Source of the DNA: JBNKDD01 sp050288085
Lineage (GTDB): Bacteria > Chloroflexota > Anaerolineae > Aggregatilineales > UBA3940
DNA: 5,170 nt
Direction of reading: 5' to 3'
Assembly (NCBI GenBank): GCA_050288085.1
Contig: JBNKDD010000362.1
Coordinates: 1-5,170, forward strand
Shown: positions 1 to 5,159 of the stretch, one piece after another
How positions within the stretch are numbered: the first letter of the stretch is position 1
How the letters are laid out: every line of letters starts with the position of its first letter
The notes under the pieces: generated by a model
Told to the model about the DNA's origin: nothing
Seen by the model: only the letters and a program-made list of their open reading frames with translations
The model's database searches: none
Program-made: the position numbers and the translations under genes

Positions 1-312
1 AACAAACATCCCGATCCAGGGGCTAAGGCCAAAGTTCACGGCCAGCAGCGCGGATATATATGCCCCCAGGCCGACAAACGCCGCAAACCCAAAGTTGACG
101 GCGTTGATGAATCCGCCGGTAAAGTCGAATACCATTGCCTGAGCGCCAAACAACAGGCTCACTACCAACAGGCGTTGGAGATACTCATCCCGAAACAGAA
201 AAGGCAGCACCAGCAAAATAGCAAAGATGATCAGTGTGGGGATAGAAACCCCGGTAGCTTTTAACCGGTTGATGATCTGCGCCCCAGGTCTGGTTGTGGT
301 CATTGATGACAT
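1..312 (-). CDS. livM: LivM-type branched-chain amino acid ABC transporter permease, N-terminal part (cut by window edge)
   Basis: Membrane permease of a branched-chain-amino-acid-type importer, expected to pair with the LivH protein encoded just upstream. The frame stays open for 104 codons from the ATG at 312 to base 1, so the C-terminal two thirds lie outside the window. Visible parts are a short polar N-terminus (residues 1-22), a hydrophobic segment (about 24-40), a second one (about 45-62), and the family's conserved stretch at about 65-90 with NFGFAAFVGLGAY, which corresponds to the usual LivM S-L-G-H-A-A-F-F-G-L-G-A-Y motif. Here the usual H is F76. The start at 312 is favoured because AGAAAGGT lies about 8 nt upstream, inside the end of livH. 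An in-frame ATG at 303 (Met4) is the alternative. The gap to the livH stop is only 5 nt, so translational coupling is likely. The family is clear; the substrate is not. Confidence 0.88.
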   Translation of the reverse strand, partial: MSSMTTTRPGAQIINRLKATGVSIPTLIIFAILLVLPFLFRDEYLQRLLVVSLLFGAQAMVFDFTGGFINAVNFGFAAFVGLGAYISALLAVNFGLSPWIGMFV

Positions 313-317
313 GTTAA

Positions 318-1214
318 TTACCTTTCTAGTGCGCCTTTTACTTCAGAGCCAAACAACCCGGATGGTTTTAACAACAGGATCAGGATCAAAATGCCCAGGC
401 TGGCTACATCCTGCCATCCCTGCCCCAGGTAGTAAAAGGTGAAGCTCTCCAAAAGCCCCACGATAAACCCGCCTACAATCGCGCCCCCGACATTTCCTAA
501 GCCCACCACCGTCACCACAAACCACGATGTAATATTGGGCTTCGCCCCGGCGAAAGGGTAGGCCGGTATTAGAGACAGCATACTTGCTCCGCCTAATCCG
601 GCCAGCATACTGCCGAGCGCAAAGGTCAGCGTCTGGATGTAATCAAGATTGATTCCCATCAACATCGCCCCGCGCTCATTCTGAGAGACAGCCCGGATCG
701 CCTTGCCGACATTTGTCCGGCGCAGAAACACCCAGAACAGAACGATAGCCGAGATAGAGATCAGGAAGGCCACCGCCCGGTCAACCGATATACCCATGTT
801 TGGCGTGAGTTGGATCACTCCGTCCCAGTATTGCGTAATCCCACGATACTTGACACCCCATATCTTCTGGGCCGTATTTTGCATGGCGACCGATAACCCG
901 GATGTGAGCAGAAAGGTATTCATAATCCACTCATCTTTGGAGCGTTTACGAAGCGGATAAATGAACACTTTCTCCAGGATCGCCCCGATCACAAAGCTGC
1001 CAATCGCAGCCACTATAATTGCCAATACCGGCGGGAGGCCAAAGGTGATATGAGCAAAGTAGGCAATATAGGCTCCGATGACAAACAACTCGCCATGAGC
1101 GAAGTTGCAAATATTCATCACACCGAACAAAAGCGCCAGACCACCGGCCATTAGCGCATACAACCCACCGCGCAGGATGCCTGCTACCAGCAAATTCCAG
1201 ATGATTGGATTCAT
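318..1214 (-). CDS. livH: LivH-type branched-chain amino acid ABC transporter permease
   Basis: Inner-membrane permease of 298 residues, the normal length for LivH. It is very hydrophobic, with about eight predicted membrane segments. The N-terminal family signature is at residues 16-50 (GGLYALMAGGLALLFG, then NFAHGELFVIGAY). The cytoplasmic coupling loop that contacts the ATPases is at about 171-200 (KAIRAVSQNERGAMLMGIN, then the membrane segment containing LTFALGSMLAGLGG). The C-terminus has the usual K-P-S-G-L-F-G at 283-289. The ATG start at 1214 is preceded by AAGGAGA with about 9 nt spacing. It lies 17 nt after the livF stop and 5 nt before livM, so it is inside the operon. I see no truncation or frameshift. 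The family assignment is firm; leucine, isoleucine or valine as substrate is not shown, because LivH relatives also carry amides, urea and other small ligands. Confidence 0.95.
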   Translation of the reverse strand: MNPIIWNLLVAGILRGGLYALMAGGLALLFGVMNICNFAHGELFVIGAYIAYFAHITFGLPPVLAIIVAAIGSFVIGAILEKVFIYPLRKRSKDEWIMNTFLLTSGLSVAMQNTAQKIWGVKYRGITQYWDGVIQLTPNMGISVDRAVAFLISISAIVLFWVFLRRTNVGKAIRAVSQNERGAMLMGINLDYIQTLTFALGSMLAGLGGASMLSLIPAYPFAGAKPNITSWFVVTVVGLGNVGGAIVGGFIVGLLESFTFYYLGQGWQDVASLGILILILLLKPSGLFGSEVKGALER

Positions 1215-1231
1215 AAATCCGGTCTCCTTTT

Positions 1232-1951
1232 CTATCCTGGCAGCTCTTGTGCGCCAATGTAAGTTTGTTGAAGGTATGCGTTCTTTAGCAATTCCTGACT
1301 GGCCCCCTCCAGCACGATCCTGCCGTGCTCTAATACATATGCCCGGTCGGTGATATGGAGGGTAGTATTAACATTTTGTTCAACCAGCAGGACGGTCACG
1401 CCCTTGCGATGCAGTTCGCGCAGTGCCTCAAATACGGACAGAACCAGCTTCGGAGCCAGTCCGAGCGACGGCTCATCGACCAAAATAATTTGCGGTTCCA
1501 GCATCAACCCCCGACCGACAGCCAGCATCTTACGCTCGCCCCCACTCAGAGTGCCTGCTAACTGCTTCTTTCGTTCGGCTAAAACCGGGAACAAATCGTA
1601 AACATAAGCCAGCGTCGCCTTGACGGCTTTTCGATCTCGCCGGGTGTAAGCGCCGAGAATTAAGTTGTCTTCTACGGACATAGCCGGGAACAGGTCTGAG
1701 TCCTCAGTGACGAGGCTCATACCCAACCGGGTGACCTGGTCAGCCCGCATACCCGCAATCGACTTACCCCTGAAAACAACCGATCCGCTCATGGGTTTGA
1801 TCAACCCGATAATGGCCCGCAATGTAGAAGTTTTTCCGGCACCATTTGGCCCGATCAGGGCGACGAACTCGCCTTCCGAAACGGTCAGCGACACGTCCCA
1901 CAGCACTTGCAGTCTATCGTAGCCTGCCTGAATATCTGTTACTTGAAGCAA
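1232..1951 (-). CDS. livF: LivF-type ABC transporter ATP-binding protein (TTG start)
   Basis: Cytoplasmic ATPase of 239 residues that energises the LivH/LivM channel together with LivG. Walker A is GPNGAGKTS at about 34-42 (Lys40). The signature LSGGE is at 135-139. Walker B is IILVDEP with Asp159 and Glu160, followed by SLGLAP, which is typical of LivF. The H-switch position is Gln192 in LVEQN, as is normal in LivF proteins. The Q-loop region reads VTEDSDLFPAMSVEDN, whereas most LivF proteins have V-P-E-G-R-R-V-F, so the usual glycine-arginine pair is missing. No ATG lies near the N-terminus. Two in-frame TTG codons are possible, at 1957 and 1951. AGGAG at 1960-1964 is only 2 nt from the first but 8 nt from the second, so I chose 1951, giving an M-L-Q-V-T-D-I start as usual for the family. 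It follows livG by 44 nt. Confidence 0.94.
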   Translation of the reverse strand: MLQVTDIQAGYDRLQVLWDVSLTVSEGEFVALIGPNGAGKTSTLRAIIGLIKPMSGSVVFRGKSIAGMRADQVTRLGMSLVTEDSDLFPAMSVEDNLILGAYTRRDRKAVKATLAYVYDLFPVLAERKKQLAGTLSGGERKMLAVGRGLMLEPQIILVDEPSLGLAPKLVLSVFEALRELHRKGVTVLLVEQNVNTTLHITDRAYVLEHGRIVLEGASQELLKNAYLQQTYIGAQELPG

Positions 1952-1995
1952 CGGCAATTCTCCTAAAGTTATCTGAGACTGGTAAGAGAGGTTTT

Positions 1996-2718
1996 CTACA
2001 GAATATACTTCTCTCCCAGGTAGGCCTCTTTTACACGCTCGTCACTCATCATGTCTGCCGGGCTGCCTTCGGCGATCTTCTGCCCATATTGAAGCACGGC
2101 GATCCGGTCACAGCAGTTCATGATGAACTGCATAATATGTTCGACAATCAGAATGGAGACCCCTGAGTCTCTGATCTTCAAGATAAGTGTTTGGAGATCG
2201 GATAATTCATTAGAGGTTAACCCCGCCGCCGCCTCATCCAATAAGAGCAGCTTGGGTTTGCTGGCTAAGGCTCTTGCCAAATCGAGCCGCCTGAGCTGCC
2301 CGGCATTCAAACTGCCCGCCAGGGTACTATTCGGGACCGAAAAATCGACGAAGTCCAGCATTTCCTCGGCCCATTCCTGGGGATTTTTGACCGGCGGGTT
2401 GTTTCCAAAGGTTGCCGCGACTAATACGTTATCAAGGATCGTCATCTTTGGGAAAGGCAGGCTGATCTGAAAGGTTCTGGCTACGCCCAACTGGCAGATT
2501 TTCTGGGGCTTCAGGCCGGTAATGTCCTTTTCATCAAAATGGACACTGCCCGACTCTGGCTTATAAAGACCGGCAATAACGTTTAGAAAAGTGGATTTGC
2601 CTGCACCATTCGGGCCGATCAAACCGACGACCTCGCCCGGTTCGATGTTGAGGTAAACATCATTGAGCGCAACCAATCCCCCAAATCGTTTGACGACTCC
2701 TTCTACTTGAAGGATCAT
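1996..2718 (-). CDS. livG: LivG-type ABC transporter ATP-binding protein
   Basis: Cytoplasmic ATPase of 240 residues, partner of LivF. Walker A is GPNGAGKST at 35-43 (Lys41). The Q-loop is RTFQ with Gln84. The signature is LNAGQ at 137-141, followed by LRRLDLARALA. Walker B is LLLLDEAAAGL with Asp161 and Glu162. The H-switch His194 is present in IVEH. RTFQ and the C-terminal VKEAYLGE mark it as LivG rather than LivF. The signature differs from the textbook LSGGQ (Ser to Asn, Gly to Ala), but LivG proteins are variable here. At 240 residues it is slightly shorter than many LivG proteins because the helical insert after the Q-loop (about 100-130) is compact. The ATG at 2718 has GGGAGA about 6-8 nt upstream. 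It lies 102 nt after the binding-protein gene, behind two hairpins, so its expression may be set separately from that gene. Confidence 0.94.
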   Translation of the reverse strand: MILQVEGVVKRFGGLVALNDVYLNIEPGEVVGLIGPNGAGKSTFLNVIAGLYKPESGSVHFDEKDITGLKPQKICQLGVARTFQISLPFPKMTILDNVLVAATFGNNPPVKNPQEWAEEMLDFVDFSVPNSTLAGSLNAGQLRRLDLARALASKPKLLLLDEAAAGLTSNELSDLQTLILKIRDSGVSILIVEHIMQFIMNCCDRIAVLQYGQKIAEGSPADMMSDERVKEAYLGEKYIL

Positions 2719-2724
2719 ATGTTA

Positions 2725-2730
2725 TCTCCC
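2725..2730 (-). promoter_or_regulatory. Ribosome binding site of livG
   Basis: GGGAGA on the minus strand supports the ATG at 2718. It begins only 3 nt after the last base of the small hairpin at 2734-2755, so folding of that hairpin could affect ribosome access. Confidence 0.6.
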
Positions 2731-2733
2731 TGA

Positions 2734-2755
2734 TGAGATTGTTACCGCAATCTCA
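2734..2755 (-). promoter_or_regulatory. Small hairpin just upstream of the livG ribosome binding site
   Basis: TGAGATT (2734-2740) and AATCTCA (2749-2755) form a perfect 7-bp stem with an 8-nt loop. In the minus-strand transcript it folds after the large hairpin at 2769-2808 and directly before the livG ribosome binding site. The sequence shows the structure. A role in translation or mRNA processing is inference. Confidence 0.4.
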
Positions 2756-2768
2756 ATGGTAGTGGAAG

Positions 2769-2808
2769 GGAAGAGGACGGCCTCCACTCAATTAGGCTGT
2801 CCTCTTCC
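2769..2808 (-). promoter_or_regulatory. Strong intergenic hairpin between binding-protein gene and livG
   Basis: GGAAGAGGACGGCCT (2769-2783) pairs with AGGCTGTCCTCTTCC (2794-2808) over 15 bp with one mismatch and a 10-nt loop. It begins 12 nt after the binding-protein stop codon. No run of U follows it in the direction of transcription, so it does not look like a complete intrinsic terminator. Such hairpins between a binding-protein gene and membrane components are known in other ABC operons (for example the malE-malF region). There they stabilise the upstream message so that more binding protein than permease is made. That role here is inference; partial termination is the alternative. Confidence 0.6.
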
Positions 2809-2820
2809 GGCTGTAGATGG

Positions 2821-4107
2821 TTATTTCATGTAGTCTGGAACACTGAGTTCTTGTTCTCTGGCTTCAGGTGGATAGATGGTCACGCCTACGCCATCAAAGT
2901 ATTGGATGACGGGGAAGACAAACTCGCCTGAACCTACCACAAAGTCGGGCATCGTTTCAGGTGTATATTTGTATTCTTCCATCAAGATGCCGTCAGTATA
3001 GGTTAACTTGCCGGTGACCAGTTCATCCATACCGGTCTGGTAAAGAGTTTCCCTGGTTAGCTCGCCGTGAAGTTCATAAGTGCGTTGCGCAATCTTAATG
3101 AAGAAATTGGCTTCGTCATAGGATAACCCGGCTGCAGACGGGCTGGGTTCAAAATCGAACTGCTCCGCAAACTCTTCTTTGAAGGTCAGTGCTTCAGGGC
3201 TGGTCCAACCCGGAATCTGGTCGATCACATAGTTAGATGCATCCCCGGTCAGGTCATACCACTCACCGACCCAACCCAGGCCATCAGCGATAATCAGGCT
3301 CTCAAGCCCGATTTCGCGTGATTGCTTGATGAATGCCGTAAACCCGGCAGCATCGGCAGTTGTACCGGCAACCAGCGGGACATCCAGGCCCTGGAGCTTG
3401 GTCAGCAGGGGATAGAAGTCAGTCTCACCGATGGGGACATACTCTTCAGTCTCAATCGTCCAACCGGCATCTTCAAGCTGTGAGCCGATGGCAGCCGTAA
3501 ATCCGCGACTCCAGTCGTCGTCGGTTCCGTAGAGCGCCGCGCGGCGATCACCCGGATCAAAGATTCCCTGTTCAATAGCCTCTTCCACAGCATTGACATA
3601 GGCAATGGTCAGCTTCGAGGGGGTCGGCCAACCTTTCCCCATCCAGTAGGTGTACTTTTCCTCAGAGTGATATTTCTCATCGACGATGGTGGTCGTGCCC
3701 ATAGCGAAGAAGTGCGGCACTTTGTGCTTGGCCGAGACTTCCATCAGGGCAACAGCGACCGAGGCATCCCAGTTGAGCAGACCACAGGTGATCTCGTCTC
3801 TGACGATAGCCTCTTCGTAAGCCCGTGAGGCCGCCTCTGGATCTGACTCGCTGTCAATCCAGACCACCTCAACGGTGTAGTCGCCGATCTTCCAATCGAT
3901 GGCATCAAACGCCATGGTGACGGATCCTTTGAATTCATCACCGACAATAGAACTGGGGCCGGTATAAGGAGCTACGACCCCGACCTTTAGGATTTTTTCG
4001 ACTTCTTCTGCTGCCCCCCCGGCTTCTTGAGGCTCAGCCGGAGTACATGCGGTGAGCAGCAGGCTGAGTGCTAGCACGATGAATAGAAGGAGCCGGCCTG
4101 TCTTCAT
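2821..4107 (-). CDS. ABC transporter substrate-binding lipoprotein, branched-chain amino acid type (Peripla_BP_6-like), ligand unknown
   Basis: Extracytoplasmic ligand receptor of the importer, 428 residues. A lipoprotein signal peptide covers residues 1-20 (M-K-T-G-R, then a Leu-rich core) with lipobox L-T-A-C and Cys21 as the lipidated residue. A Pro/Glu/Ala/Gly-rich linker (22-36) follows. The mature type I binding fold begins with KVGVVAPYTGPSS (41-53), matching the family's G-x-x-x-P-x-T-G-P pattern. Further landmarks are WIDSESDPEAA (83-93), the region 113-145 with NWDAS and MGTTT where the ligand site usually lies, GTDDDWSRG (184-192), which matches the common D-D-Y-G-x-G, and GLSYDEANFF (347-356). 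The ligand regions hold many Trp and Tyr residues and do not show the usual S-P-A-S-T-like motif of Leu/Ile/Val binders, so specificity cannot be read. The ATG at 4107 has AAGGAGA about 9-10 nt upstream. It is the second gene of the operon, after the regulator. Confidence 0.93.
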   Translation of the reverse strand: MKTGRLLLFIVLALSLLLTACTPAEPQEAGGAAEEVEKILKVGVVAPYTGPSSIVGDEFKGSVTMAFDAIDWKIGDYTVEVVWIDSESDPEAASRAYEEAIVRDEITCGLLNWDASVAVALMEVSAKHKVPHFFAMGTTTIVDEKYHSEEKYTYWMGKGWPTPSKLTIAYVNAVEEAIEQGIFDPGDRRAALYGTDDDWSRGFTAAIGSQLEDAGWTIETEEYVPIGETDFYPLLTKLQGLDVPLVAGTTADAAGFTAFIKQSREIGLESLIIADGLGWVGEWYDLTGDASNYVIDQIPGWTSPEALTFKEEFAEQFDFEPSPSAAGLSYDEANFFIKIAQRTYELHGELTRETLYQTGMDELVTGKLTYTDGILMEEYKYTPETMPDFVVGSGEFVFPVIQYFDGVGVTIYPPEAREQELSVPDYMK

Positions 4108-4117
4108 TTCTAATCTT

Positions 4118-4123
4118 CTCCTT
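4118..4123 (-). promoter_or_regulatory. Ribosome binding site of the substrate-binding protein gene
   Basis: AAGGAG on the minus strand, 10 nt upstream of the ATG at 4107, supports this start at the beginning of a clear lipoprotein signal peptide. Confidence 0.7.
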
Positions 4124-4156
4124 ATGTGAGATATATAGGCCTATTGATGATGAGGT

Positions 4157-4184
4157 ACAGCGAAAGACAAACCATTTTCGCTGT
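4157..4184 (-). promoter_or_regulatory. Hairpin between regulator gene and binding-protein gene
   Basis: ACAGCGAAA (4157-4165) and TTTCGCTGT (4176-4184) form a perfect 9-bp stem with a 10-nt loop, in the 101-nt gap between the two genes. No U-tract follows in the minus-strand transcript, so termination is not well supported. It may be an attenuator, a processing site or a stabilising structure. The short candidate reading frame at 4141-4197 runs through it. Confidence 0.45.
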
Positions 4185-4208
4185 CAGAAAGTATCATGAG
4201 AGCCTGAA

Positions 4209-4931
4209 TCACCTCCCTTCAGCACTATCTCTGCCCGTGCTCTTAGTCCAAACATCGAGCAACTCCCCAACTATTTCCATATGGTTAATTGCAGCTTGAC
4301 GCGCCTTTTGAACGTCATGTTGCTCAATGGCTTCGGCGATTTCCCCCTGTATGATGATGGCGTCCTCTTTCACATTAGGAAGTCTGATAATCTCGGCAAT
4401 CACTTCTGACAGCAGCTTCCGCGAGAGGTGATAAAACTGCTCCAGCAGTTCATTGTGCCCTGCACTGGCAACCGCCAGGTGGAATTCAAGATCGGCTTCA
4501 ACAAAAGCAGCATCATCGCTAAGTGTGACTTTCATCGCCTCTAATGCACTTTTGATAGCTTTGATATCTTCTGGGGTGGCCCTTTGCGCCGCAAATTCGG
4601 TCAGGCCGACTTCAATCACAGAGCGGGCGTCATATAACTTGTGGGCATCCAGGCTGCCCAACCGTGACGTAACTGTTGATGGGGGAATAAGCGTATCTAA
4701 AGCACTTTCAGATACCCAGGTCCCTTTGCCCGGTCGAGATTCCAACATCCCCATGGCTGTCAAGGCTTGGACGGCTTCCTGAATCGTAGAATTTCCGACG
4801 CCGAATTGTGCAGCCAGTTCTTTTCGAGGAGGGAGGAACTCACCGGGCAGAATTTCCTTATCTACAATCATCCTTTGAAGTTCGTGGATAACCTTTGTTA
4901 CAAGTGTCCTTTTTGAAATATGGATATTCAT
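4209..4931 (-). CDS. GntR family transcriptional regulator, FadR subfamily with FCD domain
   Basis: DNA-binding regulator of 240 residues, the usual length for the FadR/FCD subgroup. The winged helix-turn-helix is at 9-73: LPPRKELAAQFGVG, then the recognition helix around NSTIQEAVQAL (47-57), then GMLESRPGKGTWV in the wing. The all-helical FCD effector domain is at about 95-228, with Asp147 and His151 (DLEFH) and His217 at the expected metal-ligand positions. The third His expected before E-I-x-x-A-I is Gln195. Two Arg residues that usually contact DNA (G-R-S-T-I-R-E-A pattern; Arg45 and Arg49 in E. coli FadR) are Asn47 and Gln51. Start choice: GTG at 4997 would add 22 residues with no ribosome site. 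ATG at 4931 fits the family's N-terminus and has only a weak GGGG 5 nt upstream. It leads the transporter operon and probably controls it and itself. Confidence 0.92.
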   Translation of the reverse strand: MNIHISKRTLVTKVIHELQRMIVDKEILPGEFLPPRKELAAQFGVGNSTIQEAVQALTAMGMLESRPGKGTWVSESALDTLIPPSTVTSRLGSLDAHKLYDARSVIEVGLTEFAAQRATPEDIKAIKSALEAMKVTLSDDAAFVEADLEFHLAVASAGHNELLEQFYHLSRKLLSEVIAEIIRLPNVKEDAIIIQGEIAEAIEQHDVQKARQAAINHMEIVGELLDVWTKSTGRDSAEGR

Positions 4932-5007
4932 ATCAGCCCCGGCAAGCTGTATTGGCAAATGACCAGCCAGGTTTACTCCACCTGCGTCACCTGCCACTTA
5001 TAGAGCA

Positions 5008-5052
5008 AATGATTAAATTTCAGAAATTATGAAAATATGAATTTTAATCATT
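5008..5052. promoter_or_regulatory. Large inverted repeat, probable operator of the GntR-type regulator
   Basis: AATGATTAAATTTCA (5008-5022) and TGAATTTTAATCATT (5038-5052) are inverted copies matching at 14 of 15 positions, separated by 15 AT-rich bases. The arm centres are 30 bp apart, about three helical turns, so both arms face the same side of the DNA. The right arm overlaps the -10 box at 5050-5055, and the dyad covers the expected transcription start. A bound dimer or pair of dimers there would block transcription. The structure is seen directly; assignment to the adjacent regulator is inferred from position. Confidence 0.6.
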
Positions 5053-5079
5053 GTACACGGATATAATTTCAAATGTCAA
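5050..5079 (-). promoter_or_regulatory. Sigma70-type promoter for the regulator-transporter operon
   Basis: On the minus strand a perfect TTGACA (5074-5079) is followed, after an 18-nt spacer, by TACAAT (5050-5055), a 5 of 6 match to the -10 consensus. The expected start of transcription is about 5043, some 110 nt upstream of the regulator ATG. It is the best promoter-like element in the window and reads into the operon. The inverted repeat at 5008-5052 overlaps its -10 and start site. Confidence 0.65.
5062..5067 (+). promoter_or_regulatory. Possible divergent -10 box (plus strand)
   Basis: A perfect TATAAT on the plus strand lies within the spacer of the minus-strand promoter. At the right distance upstream the -35 region (about 5038-5045) is poor and falls in the right arm of the inverted repeat. 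It could serve a rightward gene beginning at the right edge. In an AT-rich region such a match can arise by chance, so confidence is low. Confidence 0.25.
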
Positions 5080-5159
5080 GCCTTGCCAAAAAACGTGACC
5101 GTTCCAAAAATGGGGACAAAATAGGATAAGATCTGTCAAAAAGTGAAGGACGGATCAAG

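Noticed and set aside
227..442. Plus-strand open frame of 71 codons
   Set aside because: It lies across livM and livH on the opposite strand, has no ribosome site and no recognisable protein features.
946..1257. Second minus-strand frame of 103 codons overlapping the start of livH
   Set aside because: It is an out-of-frame shadow of livH, with a Cys/Arg/Trp-rich, implausible composition.
1846..2166. Plus-strand frame of 106 codons across the livF-livG junction
   Set aside because: It is antisense to two clear ABC ATPase genes, with no ribosome site or protein signature.
2769..2808. Intrinsic terminator after the binding-protein gene
   Set aside because: The stem is strong but is followed by C/A-rich sequence with no U-tract on either strand, and the same transporter continues downstream.
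4132..4137. TATATA as a -10 box for a separate binding-protein promoter
   Set aside because: No acceptable -35 lies 16-18 nt upstream, and the start would fall almost on the ribosome binding site.
4135..4144. Perfect 10-bp palindrome ATAGGCCTAT upstream of the binding-protein gene, considered as an operator
   Set aside because: It is short, occurs once, shares nothing with the inverted repeat upstream of the regulator, and has no convincing promoter next to it.
4453..4782. Plus-strand frame of 109 codons opposite the regulator gene
   Set aside because: It is antisense to a well-supported GntR-family coding region; the Ser/Ala-rich product looks like a shadow translation.
4932..4997. Extended N-terminus of the regulator from the GTG at 4997
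   Set aside because: It has no ribosome site, and the extra 22 residues (Gly/Ala-rich) are not typical of the family; the ATG at 4931 gives the normal length. The GTG cannot be fully excluded.
5074..5139. TGTCAA occurring twice exactly 60 bp apart (5074-5079 and 5134-5139)
   Set aside because: A six-base match in AT-rich sequence is expected by chance; the second copy has no matching -10 on the minus strand.
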